Shown: in pieces, positions 6,284-12,666 of the stretch | Layout: each line of letters begins with the position of its first letter | Position numbering within the stretch: the stretch's first letter is position 1 | Assembly (NCBI GenBank): GCA_028688175.1 | Contig: JAQTYS010000045.1 | Coordinates: 1-13,903, forward strand | From: Methanothrix sp. | Lineage (GTDB): Archaea; Halobacteriota; Methanosarcinia; Methanotrichales; Methanotrichaceae | Length of the DNA stretch: 13,903 bases | Direction: 5' to 3' | Made by a program: the position numbers and the translations under genes | The notes under the pieces: generated by a model | The model's database searches: none | What the model saw: the letters and a program-made list of their open reading frames with translations, nothing else | Told to the model about the DNA's origin: nothing

Positions 6284-7813
6284 ATGGGTTGGTATCCAAT
6301 GATATGGCTAAAGCTTATTGCACTTATTGGCCTCTTTGCGTTATGCTCCTCAGGACTAGCGCTGAAGATGACTGAGAATATCAAGGTAGACGGCTATGGT
6401 CAAATTTCATCCGAGACTAAACGATCTGCTGTGTATGATCGATTGAATAGCTATGGTGATAATCAAGATTATTCGAGAACACTCAATTCTGGAGATTATG
6501 AGCAAGCCACACTGGAGACCACTTATACTTATCGAAATAGCAAGAACGTCAGTGATGTTAATGTATCTGGTAGATATGAGGCCGGGCTAACGATGCCGGA
6601 CGGAATACATCATTCAATATGGGTGCAGTCGAATAAGAGCATTAATTCCTCAAGCACGATGGGCTATATGAATGGAGATGTCATTACCGGAAAGTCGAAC
6701 TTCGATTGGGATGCGAAAAATGGAAGTTTATCTGAATCCGTTAATGATTATTCTCTTGGGAAAAAGGAATTCATTGCCTCAACAAAGCTTAGTGGAGACT
6801 TTTCTCTCCAGAATAAGCTCGAAGAAAGTCAGAGATTGACCTGTACACCTGGTGTTCTATTGGAAATTTTGGATGAAACAGAAATTCGCGGGATTGACCC
6901 AATTCAAGAGTTGAGAATTAAGAGACCGATAACGATAACAATTGATGGCAAGTCGGCCACACCGGATGTCCAGGCAAGTTATCTTCAGAGAGATGCTGAG
7001 AAATTAATACGGAATGCCTCGAATGAGGGGGATGTGATAAGGAGACGTGAAGACCTTAACGGGGCTCTGAGATACATAGATAAAGCTCTTGAAATCTATC
7101 CTAATGACGCTGTTGGCTATCATAATAAAGGCTCAGCGTTATATTTGCTGAATCGAACATCCGAAGCGATAGACGCCTTTAAGAAATCTGTTCAAATAGA
7201 TCCAGAGGATCCAATTACTATCTTTGACTTGGCATATGTATTATTCAATAGCAGCAGATATAGCGATTCAATCCTCTACTTCAACATGGGTCTGCAAAAG
7301 GAGCCTACTAGAGATGGCGGAGTTCCATGGCGTGATTTATCTCAGGCATATTATCACCTTGGAGATCTGAGCAACGCAGAGTCTGCAATTGATAATTATA
7401 TTAAGCGCACTACGCCTGATTCAAAGACGTACCTCTTCAAAGCTCAAATTCAGTATGAGAGCAATAACTCCCAAGGAGCTGCTAACTCCTACGAAATAGG
7501 ACTAGCAATGGTAGATCAAACCGAAAAGGTAAGGAATGGGAAAGTATATGCTACGCACTATATATTCTTGGGTGACTCTTATTTAGGAATTGGTGATTTG
7601 GAGAAGGCAAAAGGAAAAATCAACGAAGCAAGTGTGGCCTATGAAAAAGCGAAGGTAAGGTATGGAATGGCAAAAGTTCTTTATCCGGACTTCAAAGATA
7701 TAGTTGATGCATCAAATGCGACTGTTGATGCGGCAATTCAATCCTTAGGTCAGGCTTCTGCAGGGCTAATCCCTGCAGAAGCCGCTCCAACTGCACCGCC
7801 AGTAAATGAATGA
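6284..7813 (+). CDS. Secreted TPR-repeat protein
   Basis: A 509-aa protein with an N-terminal signal sequence (hydrophobic residues 5-27) and several tetratricopeptide repeats. Residues about 30-230 form a beta-rich, Ser/Asn/Gly-rich domain I do not recognise. The TPR block spans about 253-465, with repeats such as NGALRYIDKALEIYPND, AVGYHNKGSALYLLNRTSEA, and WRDLSQAYYHLGDLSNAESA. The tail is Ala/Pro-rich (APTAPPVNE). Many N-x-S/T sequons (NVS, NKS, NSS, NGS, NRT, NNS, NAT) fit an N-glycosylated surface protein, probably a scaffold for protein contacts. Translation may instead start at ATG 6299 (MIWLKL), which leaves a shorter signal peptide. Codons are more AT-rich than in neighbouring housekeeping genes. 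Its stop overlaps an ATG of the miniature ORF at 7810. Confidence 0.85.
   Translation: MGWYPMIWLKLIALIGLFALCSSGLALKMTENIKVDGYGQISSETKRSAVYDRLNSYGDNQDYSRTLNSGDYEQATLETTYTYRNSKNVSDVNVSGRYEAGLTMPDGIHHSIWVQSNKSINSSSTMGYMNGDVITGKSNFDWDAKNGSLSESVNDYSLGKKEFIASTKLSGDFSLQNKLEESQRLTCTPGVLLEILDETEIRGIDPIQELRIKRPITITIDGKSATPDVQASYLQRDAEKLIRNASNEGDVIRRREDLNGALRYIDKALEIYPNDAVGYHNKGSALYLLNRTSEAIDAFKKSVQIDPEDPITIFDLAYVLFNSSRYSDSILYFNMGLQKEPTRDGGVPWRDLSQAYYHLGDLSNAESAIDNYIKRTTPDSKTYLFKAQIQYESNNSQGAANSYEIGLAMVDQTEKVRNGKVYATHYIFLGDSYLGIGDLEKAKGKINEASVAYEKAKVRYGMAKVLYPDFKDIVDASNATVDAAIQSLGQASAGLIPAEAAPTAPPVNE
7753..7783 (+). repeat. Perfect 13-bp inverted repeat (hairpin) inside the TPR gene
   Basis: GGCTTCTGCAGGG (7753-7765) and its exact complement CCCTGCAGAAGCC (7771-7783) are separated by CTAAT. 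The stem is GC-rich and lies 28 nt before the end of the TPR reading frame, encoding part of its Ala/Pro tail (residues 491-500). In mRNA it would form a stable hairpin. No T run follows, so it is not a classical intrinsic terminator. Confidence 0.85.
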
Positions 7814-7893
7814 AAATGTACTGCGGTCCGGTTTCGGATGGAAAAGGCGGATATAAATGGGGTGATCCATCAGGTAATGACAATTTGACATAA
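7810..7893 (+). pseudogene. Miniature or broken copy of the downstream Cys-rich gene
   Basis: A 28-codon frame begins at an ATG overlapping the TPR stop (ATGA, 7810-7813) and ends at TAA 7891-7893. Its last 22 residues, from GPVSD to GNDNLT, align without gaps to residues 77-98 of the protein at 7981-8466, with 16 of 22 identical. In the final 14 codons (7849-7890) 34 of 42 bases match, and most differences are silent. MYCG at its start matches residues 36-39 of the same protein, so the copy looks like an in-frame deletion of residues 40-77. The TAA stands where the intact gene has GAA, and another stop follows three codons later. It is either a decayed paralog or a translated mini-protein; decay is my preferred reading. 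Confidence 0.7.
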
Positions 7894-7980
7894 GAAGAAT
7901 GAGCGAATCAAACCGATTGCTTTGTGGATCAAGTAAATAGGCTCAAGACATCATAAAGAATTAGATTGGGTGGTTGACTT

Positions 7981-8466
7981 ATGACAAATAAGCTATACTA
8001 TTTCAATTGCTTGAATTCTGGCTGTAATGATAAAGAGAACTTTGTCGAACTGCCAGAGGGTGGCTATAAGGGAACAAAATATCTCATGTACTGCGGCGCC
8101 TGTGGTGTGTGCCTTTTTAGCGACGCACGTAATGAAGTGCAGATAGATAAAGGCAAAACCTGGTTGCCTTGCATCCCATTTACAGGCCAAGGAAGCAGTC
8201 AAACCAGAGGGCCGATTTCAGATTCAATAGCTGGATTTAAATGGGGCGATCCTTCGGGAAATGAAAATCTGACTGAAGATGATTTCATGAAGAAATACGG
8301 AATAAATCCTCGAGTGGAGTGGTGCAAAAGAACTAACCACGCTCGCAAGGATATATGCAAGGGAAAAGGGGCCATCAAGCCAGTTGTTTACGGCAAGGTT
8401 GATGTGGTTGGTCCAGTTGTAGTTGATTTTCCAGGGCCGGACTTGGGGAAGCGAAGACCGAGATAA
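7981..8466 (+). CDS. Unrecognised Cys-rich (zinc-ribbon-like) 161-aa protein
   Basis: I do not recognise the family. The N-terminal half has cysteines spaced like a zinc ribbon: C10-x4-C15, then C38-x2-C41-x2-C44 (YCGACGVC), with C64 later. A central block GFKWGDPSGNENLTEDDF (85-102) is the part repeated in the truncated copy just upstream. It is followed by RVEWCKRTNHARKDICKGKG, a basic segment with two more cysteines, and a tail of V/P repeats ending GKRRPR. There is no signal peptide or membrane segment. A GGTGGTTGA just before the ATG is a weak ribosome-binding site. It is AT-richer than the neighbouring cobyric acid synthase. Linkage to the TPR gene through the intervening copy suggests a small accessory locus. 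No function is assigned. Confidence 0.75.
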   Translation: MTNKLYYFNCLNSGCNDKENFVELPEGGYKGTKYLMYCGACGVCLFSDARNEVQIDKGKTWLPCIPFTGQGSSQTRGPISDSIAGFKWGDPSGNENLTEDDFMKKYGINPRVEWCKRTNHARKDICKGKGAIKPVVYGKVDVVGPVVVDFPGPDLGKRRPR

Positions 8467-8470
8467 TCAT

Positions 8471-8494
8471 AACTTTTTATCTCATTCTTGTTTT
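8471..8494 (+). terminator. T-rich terminator after the Cys-rich gene
   Basis: Runs of T (CTTTTTATCTC, then CTTGTTTTCG) follow directly after the stop codon at 8464-8466. This fits oligo-T termination, with no obvious stem-loop. Confidence 0.4.
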
Positions 8495-8531
8495 CGCCTG
8501 CAATTGGGAATAACTCCACCTTCCAAAAGGC

Positions 8532-8539
8532 AATTAAAC
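8532..8539 (+). promoter_or_regulatory. TATA-like element for the cobyric acid synthase gene
   Basis: AATTAAAC is centred about 26-27 nt upstream of the ATG at 8562. The sequence just before the ATG (CTTCTCCCGTCGC) has no Shine-Dalgarno purine run, which fits leaderless transcription. Prediction from spacing. Confidence 0.4.
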
Positions 8540-8561
8540 TTGTACTCACTTCTCCCGTCGC

Positions 8562-10046
8562 ATGTCTCGCTTTATCGTGGTTCTCGGCACCACCTCCCAT
8601 TCCGGCAAGAGCACCTTTGTCGCCGCCCTCTGCCGCCTGCTCTCTGATCGCGGCTTAAAGGTTGCGCCCTTCAAATCCCAGAATATGAGCCTCAACTCCT
8701 GGGTCACTCAAAATGGCTCGGAGATAGGCATCGCCCAGGCGGTGCAGGCCTGGGCAGCCAGGGTGGAGCCGACCGAGTTCATGAATCCCATCCTCCTCAA
8801 ACCCAAGGGCGACCGTACTTCCCAGGTCATAGTTCTGGGTAGGCCCGTGGCCGATAAATCGGCAGAGGAGTACTATCGAGATATAAATGACCTCAAGGAA
8901 GTGGTGGACCGATCCCTAGAGGCGCTGGAGAAGGACTACGACTACATAGTAGTAGAAGGCGCGGGCGGAGCGGCAGAGATCAATCTTTTCGATAGAGACC
9001 TGGCCAATATCTACGTGGCTCGCCGCCTTAATGCCCCCGTAATTTTGGTAGGGGATATCGAGCGGGGCGGCGTCTTTGCCAGCCTCTTCGGCACAGTAGA
9101 GCTCCTGCCTGAGGACATCCGGCCACTCGTAAGGGGCCTGGTGATCAACAAATTCCGGGGCGATCCTGCTATTTTAGGCAGCGGCCTGAAGACGCTGGAA
9201 GAGATCACCGGCGTCCCAGTGCTGGGCGTCATGCCTTATCTCGATCTGGATATCCCCTCCGAGGACTCGGTCTCTTTAGGCGACAAGAAGGCCCGCTCTG
9301 CTGCGGCAGATGCGATCGAGATTGCCGTGATCAGGCTGCCGCGCATCAGCAATTTCACCGACTTCGAGCCGCTGGAACGGCAGGCGCACGTTCGCTATGT
9401 GAGCCTCTCTGAGCCATTGGGCCATCCGGATGCAATAATTATTCCCGGAACCAAGAACACCGTCTCAGATCTGCGGGAGATGCAGGAAAAGGGCATGGCT
9501 GATCAGATTAAATCTCGGGTAGGGACGCCAGTCTTGGGCATCTGCGGTGGCTACCAGATGCTGGGGCAGGAGATCATCGACAGCGGCATCGAGGACATCG
9601 CAGGGACTATCCCTGGCCTGGGTTTGCTGGATGCAGTAACTCGTTTCGACCTATATGAGAAGAGAACGGAACAGGTGAAAAAGACCGTCACGGGCAACGG
9701 TCCCATCCTGGAGCCTATCCGCGGCCAAATCGTCACAGGCTACGAGATTCATATGGGAGTGACCAGCCCCAAGGGCCAGAAGGCCTTCAGTGACGACGGC
9801 GCAGTATCCGAGAGTGGAATGGTGATCGGCACTTACCTGCATGGCCTCTTCGAGAATGAAAACTTCCGCAATGCTTTTCTCGATTTTCTCTATAGCCGCA
9901 AAGGTCTTGGCGATGGCATGGGCTCATCCCACGAGACTGAATTGGGGGCTGCGGCGAAGGGTGATGGATTTAAGCAGCTGGCTGCGGCTGTCGAGGCGAA
10001 CTTGGATATGGCTAAGATCTGGCAGATGCTCAACCTGGATTCATGA
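8562..10046 (+). CDS. cobQ: Cobyric acid synthase (glutamine-hydrolysing)
   Basis: A 494-aa enzyme that amidates the b, d, e and g side chains of adenosylcobyrinate a,c-diamide, using glutamine and ATP, to give adenosylcobyrate (cobalamin/corrinoid synthesis; called CbiP in the anaerobic route). The N-terminal dethiobiotin-synthetase-like ATPase domain (1-240) carries the P-loop GTTSHSGKS (9-17), FKSQNMSLNS (37-46) and VEGAGGAAEINL (131-142). The C-terminal glutamine amidotransferase domain (about 253-445) has the nucleophile Cys328 in GICGGYQMLG, the landmark GYEIHMG (393-399) and the active-site His427 in GTYLHGLF. Length and motifs are complete. The stop overlaps the next start (ATGA at 10043-10046), so the two genes are translationally coupled. 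Methanogens need corrinoids for methyltransferases. Confidence 0.95.
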   Translation: MSRFIVVLGTTSHSGKSTFVAALCRLLSDRGLKVAPFKSQNMSLNSWVTQNGSEIGIAQAVQAWAARVEPTEFMNPILLKPKGDRTSQVIVLGRPVADKSAEEYYRDINDLKEVVDRSLEALEKDYDYIVVEGAGGAAEINLFDRDLANIYVARRLNAPVILVGDIERGGVFASLFGTVELLPEDIRPLVRGLVINKFRGDPAILGSGLKTLEEITGVPVLGVMPYLDLDIPSEDSVSLGDKKARSAAADAIEIAVIRLPRISNFTDFEPLERQAHVRYVSLSEPLGHPDAIIIPGTKNTVSDLREMQEKGMADQIKSRVGTPVLGICGGYQMLGQEIIDSGIEDIAGTIPGLGLLDAVTRFDLYEKRTEQVKKTVTGNGPILEPIRGQIVTGYEIHMGVTSPKGQKAFSDDGAVSESGMVIGTYLHGLFENENFRNAFLDFLYSRKGLGDGMGSSHETELGAAAKGDGFKQLAAAVEANLDMAKIWQMLNLDS

Positions 10047-11368
10047 AACTGGGCGTTCTCTTCTCAGGCGGCAAGGATTCAGTCTTTGCCTGCCGTCGGG
10101 CCATGGAAAGAAACGAGGTGGCCTGCCTGATAACTCTGGTCTCGGAGAACCCGGACAGCTACATGTTCCACACGCCCAACGTTCGTCGCACAGATCTGCA
10201 GGCGAAGGCCATGGGCATTCCTCTGCTCACCTGGCCCACGCACGGCATCAAAGAAGAGGAGCTTTCTGACCTGGCGGAGGCCATTTCTGCCGCTCGTGAA
10301 AGATATGGTATCCAGGGAATAGTCACCGGCGCCATCGAATCTGTCTACCAGGCGGCGCGCGTGCAAAGGATCTGCCGCGACCAGGATCTCTGGTGCTACA
10401 ATCCCATCTGGCAGACAAATCAGATCGATTACCTTCGAGGGCTTTTGAGGGAAGACTTTTCCATCATCATCTCCGGGGTCTATGCCTATCCATTTGATGC
10501 TTCCTGGTTGGGCGCAGAGTTGACAGAGGAGCGCATACAGATGCTCGAGAAGCTCGAGAAGAAGTACCGGATAAATCCTTCCGGAGAGGGTGGAGAGCTG
10601 GAGACCTTCGTCCTGGACGCCCCCTTTTTCCAGAAGAGAATCGAGATCCTGAAGGCATCTGAGAGCTATGCCAACTATCGGGGGCAGTTTGTTATTGAAG
10701 AGATGCGGCTGGTGGAGAAACCGGCAGAGTCGGCAAGTACTAAAAGCCCCCAAATTGGCCGAAAAAAACCTGGCGACGAGGGGCATGACTCAAAGAAAGT
10801 GGTGCATAGTGGCGGATGCATACTCCTGGTTGACCTTTGCTTCGAAAAATACTGCTTGTCTCATTATGAATTTGTGCATCCCATTAGAGATACACTGCAA
10901 CATGCAGGATTTTTCTGTGATATCCTGCACTATACCGAGGTCACTAGCCAAGCGCTTGCCAGCTGCGATAAAATTATCCTCTGCGGAACGGCTTTGCTGG
11001 ATAATGAGTATGCGAAACATTTAGAGCTCTTTTCCTGGATTAAGGAATCAAAAAAGCCAATTTTAGGCATCTGTGCCGGGATGCAGGTGATCGGTGCCGT
11101 CTATGGAGGATCAATAGTGCAAAGTCCAGCTATCGGCCTGGAAGAGATCGAGATCGTCAGGGCGTCGCCGCTTCTGGGCGAGCCGCGGCGGATAGAAGGC
11201 TATCATCTTCATAACTATGCGGCGGCATTGCCACAGGAATTATCTCTCCTGGCCGGAAAAACGGATACTGCCCTGGCTTTCCAGCACGCCGTTCATCCTA
11301 CCTATGGCATCATATTCCATCCTGAAGTGCGAAACCGATGGATTTTGGAGCGTTTTGCCAATCTCTAG
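10043..11368 (+). CDS. Diphthine-ammonia ligase (Dph6-like) fused to a class I glutamine amidotransferase
   Basis: A 441-aa two-domain protein. Residues 1-225 are an adenine-nucleotide alpha-hydrolase domain of the Dph6/MJ0570 family: PP-loop SGGKDS (8-13), TGAIES (95-100) and NPSGEGGELETFV (178-190). Dph6 amidates diphthine on elongation factor 2, normally with free ammonium. A polar linker of about 35 residues (226-258) leads into a class I glutamine amidotransferase domain (259-441) with Cys344 in GICAGMQVIG and the His426/Glu428 pair in FHPEVRN, so the triad looks complete. It could supply ammonia from glutamine to the ligase. The C-terminal half is AT-richer than the first. A separate internal start (GTG 10799 or 10802, with GAGGGG 15-18 nt upstream) cannot be excluded. 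It is coupled to cobQ by a 4-nt overlap. Confidence 0.85.
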   Translation: MKLGVLFSGGKDSVFACRRAMERNEVACLITLVSENPDSYMFHTPNVRRTDLQAKAMGIPLLTWPTHGIKEEELSDLAEAISAARERYGIQGIVTGAIESVYQAARVQRICRDQDLWCYNPIWQTNQIDYLRGLLREDFSIIISGVYAYPFDASWLGAELTEERIQMLEKLEKKYRINPSGEGGELETFVLDAPFFQKRIEILKASESYANYRGQFVIEEMRLVEKPAESASTKSPQIGRKKPGDEGHDSKKVVHSGGCILLVDLCFEKYCLSHYEFVHPIRDTLQHAGFFCDILHYTEVTSQALASCDKIILCGTALLDNEYAKHLELFSWIKESKKPILGICAGMQVIGAVYGGSIVQSPAIGLEEIEIVRASPLLGEPRRIEGYHLHNYAAALPQELSLLAGKTDTALAFQHAVHPTYGIIFHPEVRNRWILERFANL

Positions 11369-11400
11369 AATTGCCGGAAACTCATTTCCTTCGAAACCGA

Positions 11401-11409
11401 TTTATGTAA
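11401..11409 (+). promoter_or_regulatory. BRE/TATA-like promoter of the AksA-like gene
   Basis: CGAAACCGA (11392-11400, BRE-like) precedes TTTATGTAA, centred about 28 nt before the ATG at 11433. There is no Shine-Dalgarno before the ATG (ATTAGCGCGCT), so a leaderless transcript is likely. A short GGAAA/TTTCC inverted repeat (11376-11389) lies between this promoter and the previous stop codon. Confidence 0.45.
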
Positions 11410-11432
11410 TGAATTATCACTATTAGCGCGCT

Positions 11433-12617
11433 ATGCAAGACTACTCCCTCAATCAATTCTTGGCCCCCGCCAAGACACCGCCACTGGACATCGAGATATG
11501 CGATGTAACCCTTCGCGACGGTGAGCAGATGCCGGGTGTAGTCTTTCGCGCCGATGAAAAGCTGGATATTGCCTTGCGGCTGGATGAGATCGGGGTAGAG
11601 GTCATAGAAGCCGGTTTTCCTGTTGTATCCGCGGCTGAGATGAATGCCGTAAAAGAGGTCTGCAATCTGGGACTTGATGCCAAGATTTCCGCTCTTTGCC
11701 GGTCCGTCAAGAAAGATGTCGACGCTGCCATCGAATGCGGCGCCGACATGGTCAGCGTCTTCATCGCTACCTCTGACCTTCATCTCAAATACAAACTGCA
11801 CATGAGCTGCCCTGAGGCGATTTCTTGCGCACTGCAAACAGTGGAGTATGCCAAAGATCATGGCCTGATTGTACGCTTCTCGGCTGAAGATGCCACGCGC
11901 ACTGATTTTGAAATTCTAAAGAAGCTTTACAAGAAGGCGGAGGATTACCATGCCGATTACATCAGCGTCGCCGATACTGTGGGCATTATGAATCCGCGCA
12001 CGACATATTATATGATTAGCGAGCTGAAAAAGGTTATCAAGATCCCCATCTGCATGCACTGCCACGACGACCTGGGAATGGCCCTGGCCAATACCCTGGC
12101 CGGTGCGGAAGCAGGGGCAAAGCAGCTGCACACTACCGTAAACGGCATCGGAGAGCGCAGCGGTAATACGCCCTTAGAAGAGCTGCTGATGGCCTTAAGG
12201 CTGCATTACGACCTGAAATCTTATGATCTCACCAAGATAAAAGACCTGTCCAAGCTGGTGGAGACCTATTCAGAAGTTCCTGTAGCCAAGAATAAAGCCG
12301 TAGTGGGCAGCAATGCTTTTGCCCATGAATCCGGAATTCATGTTGCGGCGGTTCTGGAAGAGCCCAGGACCTATGAGCTCTACTCTCCGGAAATGGTAGG
12401 CGCTGCCCGGCACATCATCATAGGCAAGCACACCGGAGCTAAGGCCCTCAAATATATCACCCAGAGAATGGGTTACTACTTAAAGGACAAGGAGCTGGGG
12501 GATCTATCGGAACGGGTGAAGATGTGCAGCGAGTTCAAGCATCCCATAAACTGCGAGGAGCTGCGTAAATTGATATTGAACATGGAGAATATCGAAGTCA
12601 TCTATCCAGGTCCTTAG
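11433..12617 (+). CDS. aksA: Homocitrate synthase family protein, AksA-like (coenzyme B biosynthesis)
   Basis: A 394-aa member of the isopropylmalate/homocitrate synthase family, which condenses acetyl-CoA with a 2-oxoacid. AksA acts on 2-oxoglutarate and its longer homologues in the 2-oxosuberate route to coenzyme B. The TIM barrel is complete: DVTLRDGEQMPG (24-35) with catalytic Arg28 and metal-ligand Asp29, the metal site H209-x-H211-D (MHCHDD) and NGIGERSGNTPLEE (237-250). GSNAFAHESGIH (292-303) lies in the following lid region. The protein ends after about 90 more residues and lacks the C-terminal leucine/isoleucine regulatory domain of LeuA and CimA. That length is the main reason for preferring AksA (or NifV-like homocitrate synthase) over LeuA or CimA. 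Substrate choice cannot be proved from sequence. The gene appears monocistronic. Confidence 0.78.
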   Translation: MQDYSLNQFLAPAKTPPLDIEICDVTLRDGEQMPGVVFRADEKLDIALRLDEIGVEVIEAGFPVVSAAEMNAVKEVCNLGLDAKISALCRSVKKDVDAAIECGADMVSVFIATSDLHLKYKLHMSCPEAISCALQTVEYAKDHGLIVRFSAEDATRTDFEILKKLYKKAEDYHADYISVADTVGIMNPRTTYYMISELKKVIKIPICMHCHDDLGMALANTLAGAEAGAKQLHTTVNGIGERSGNTPLEELLMALRLHYDLKSYDLTKIKDLSKLVETYSEVPVAKNKAVVGSNAFAHESGIHVAAVLEEPRTYELYSPEMVGAARHIIIGKHTGAKALKYITQRMGYYLKDKELGDLSERVKMCSEFKHPINCEELRKLILNMENIEVIYPGP

Positions 12618-12666
12618 AAGATGTGATTTGGGTATGCATATTATTGGCGAATTTAGGGAATGAAAC

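Noticed and set aside
6284..6370. Lipoprotein signal (lipobox) at Cys21 of the TPR protein
   Set aside because: The residues before the Cys are F-A-L, and Leu at -1 does not fit a lipobox; an ordinary signal peptide is more likely.
8467..8561. Cobalamin riboswitch upstream of cobQ
   Set aside because: The spacer is only 95 nt, half of it T-rich, and shows no B12-box-like element; such riboswitches are mainly bacterial.
10079..10786. Long minus-strand open frame opposite the ligase domain
   Set aside because: It is a shadow of the plus-strand gene, whose protein carries recognised motifs; the reverse translation has none.
10668..11024. Overlapping 118-codon frame with an ATG at 10785 as an alternative start for the amidotransferase domain
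   Set aside because: The conserved amidotransferase sequence (ILLVDL, GICAGMQ, FHPEV) is in the frame of the upstream ligase domain, not in this one.
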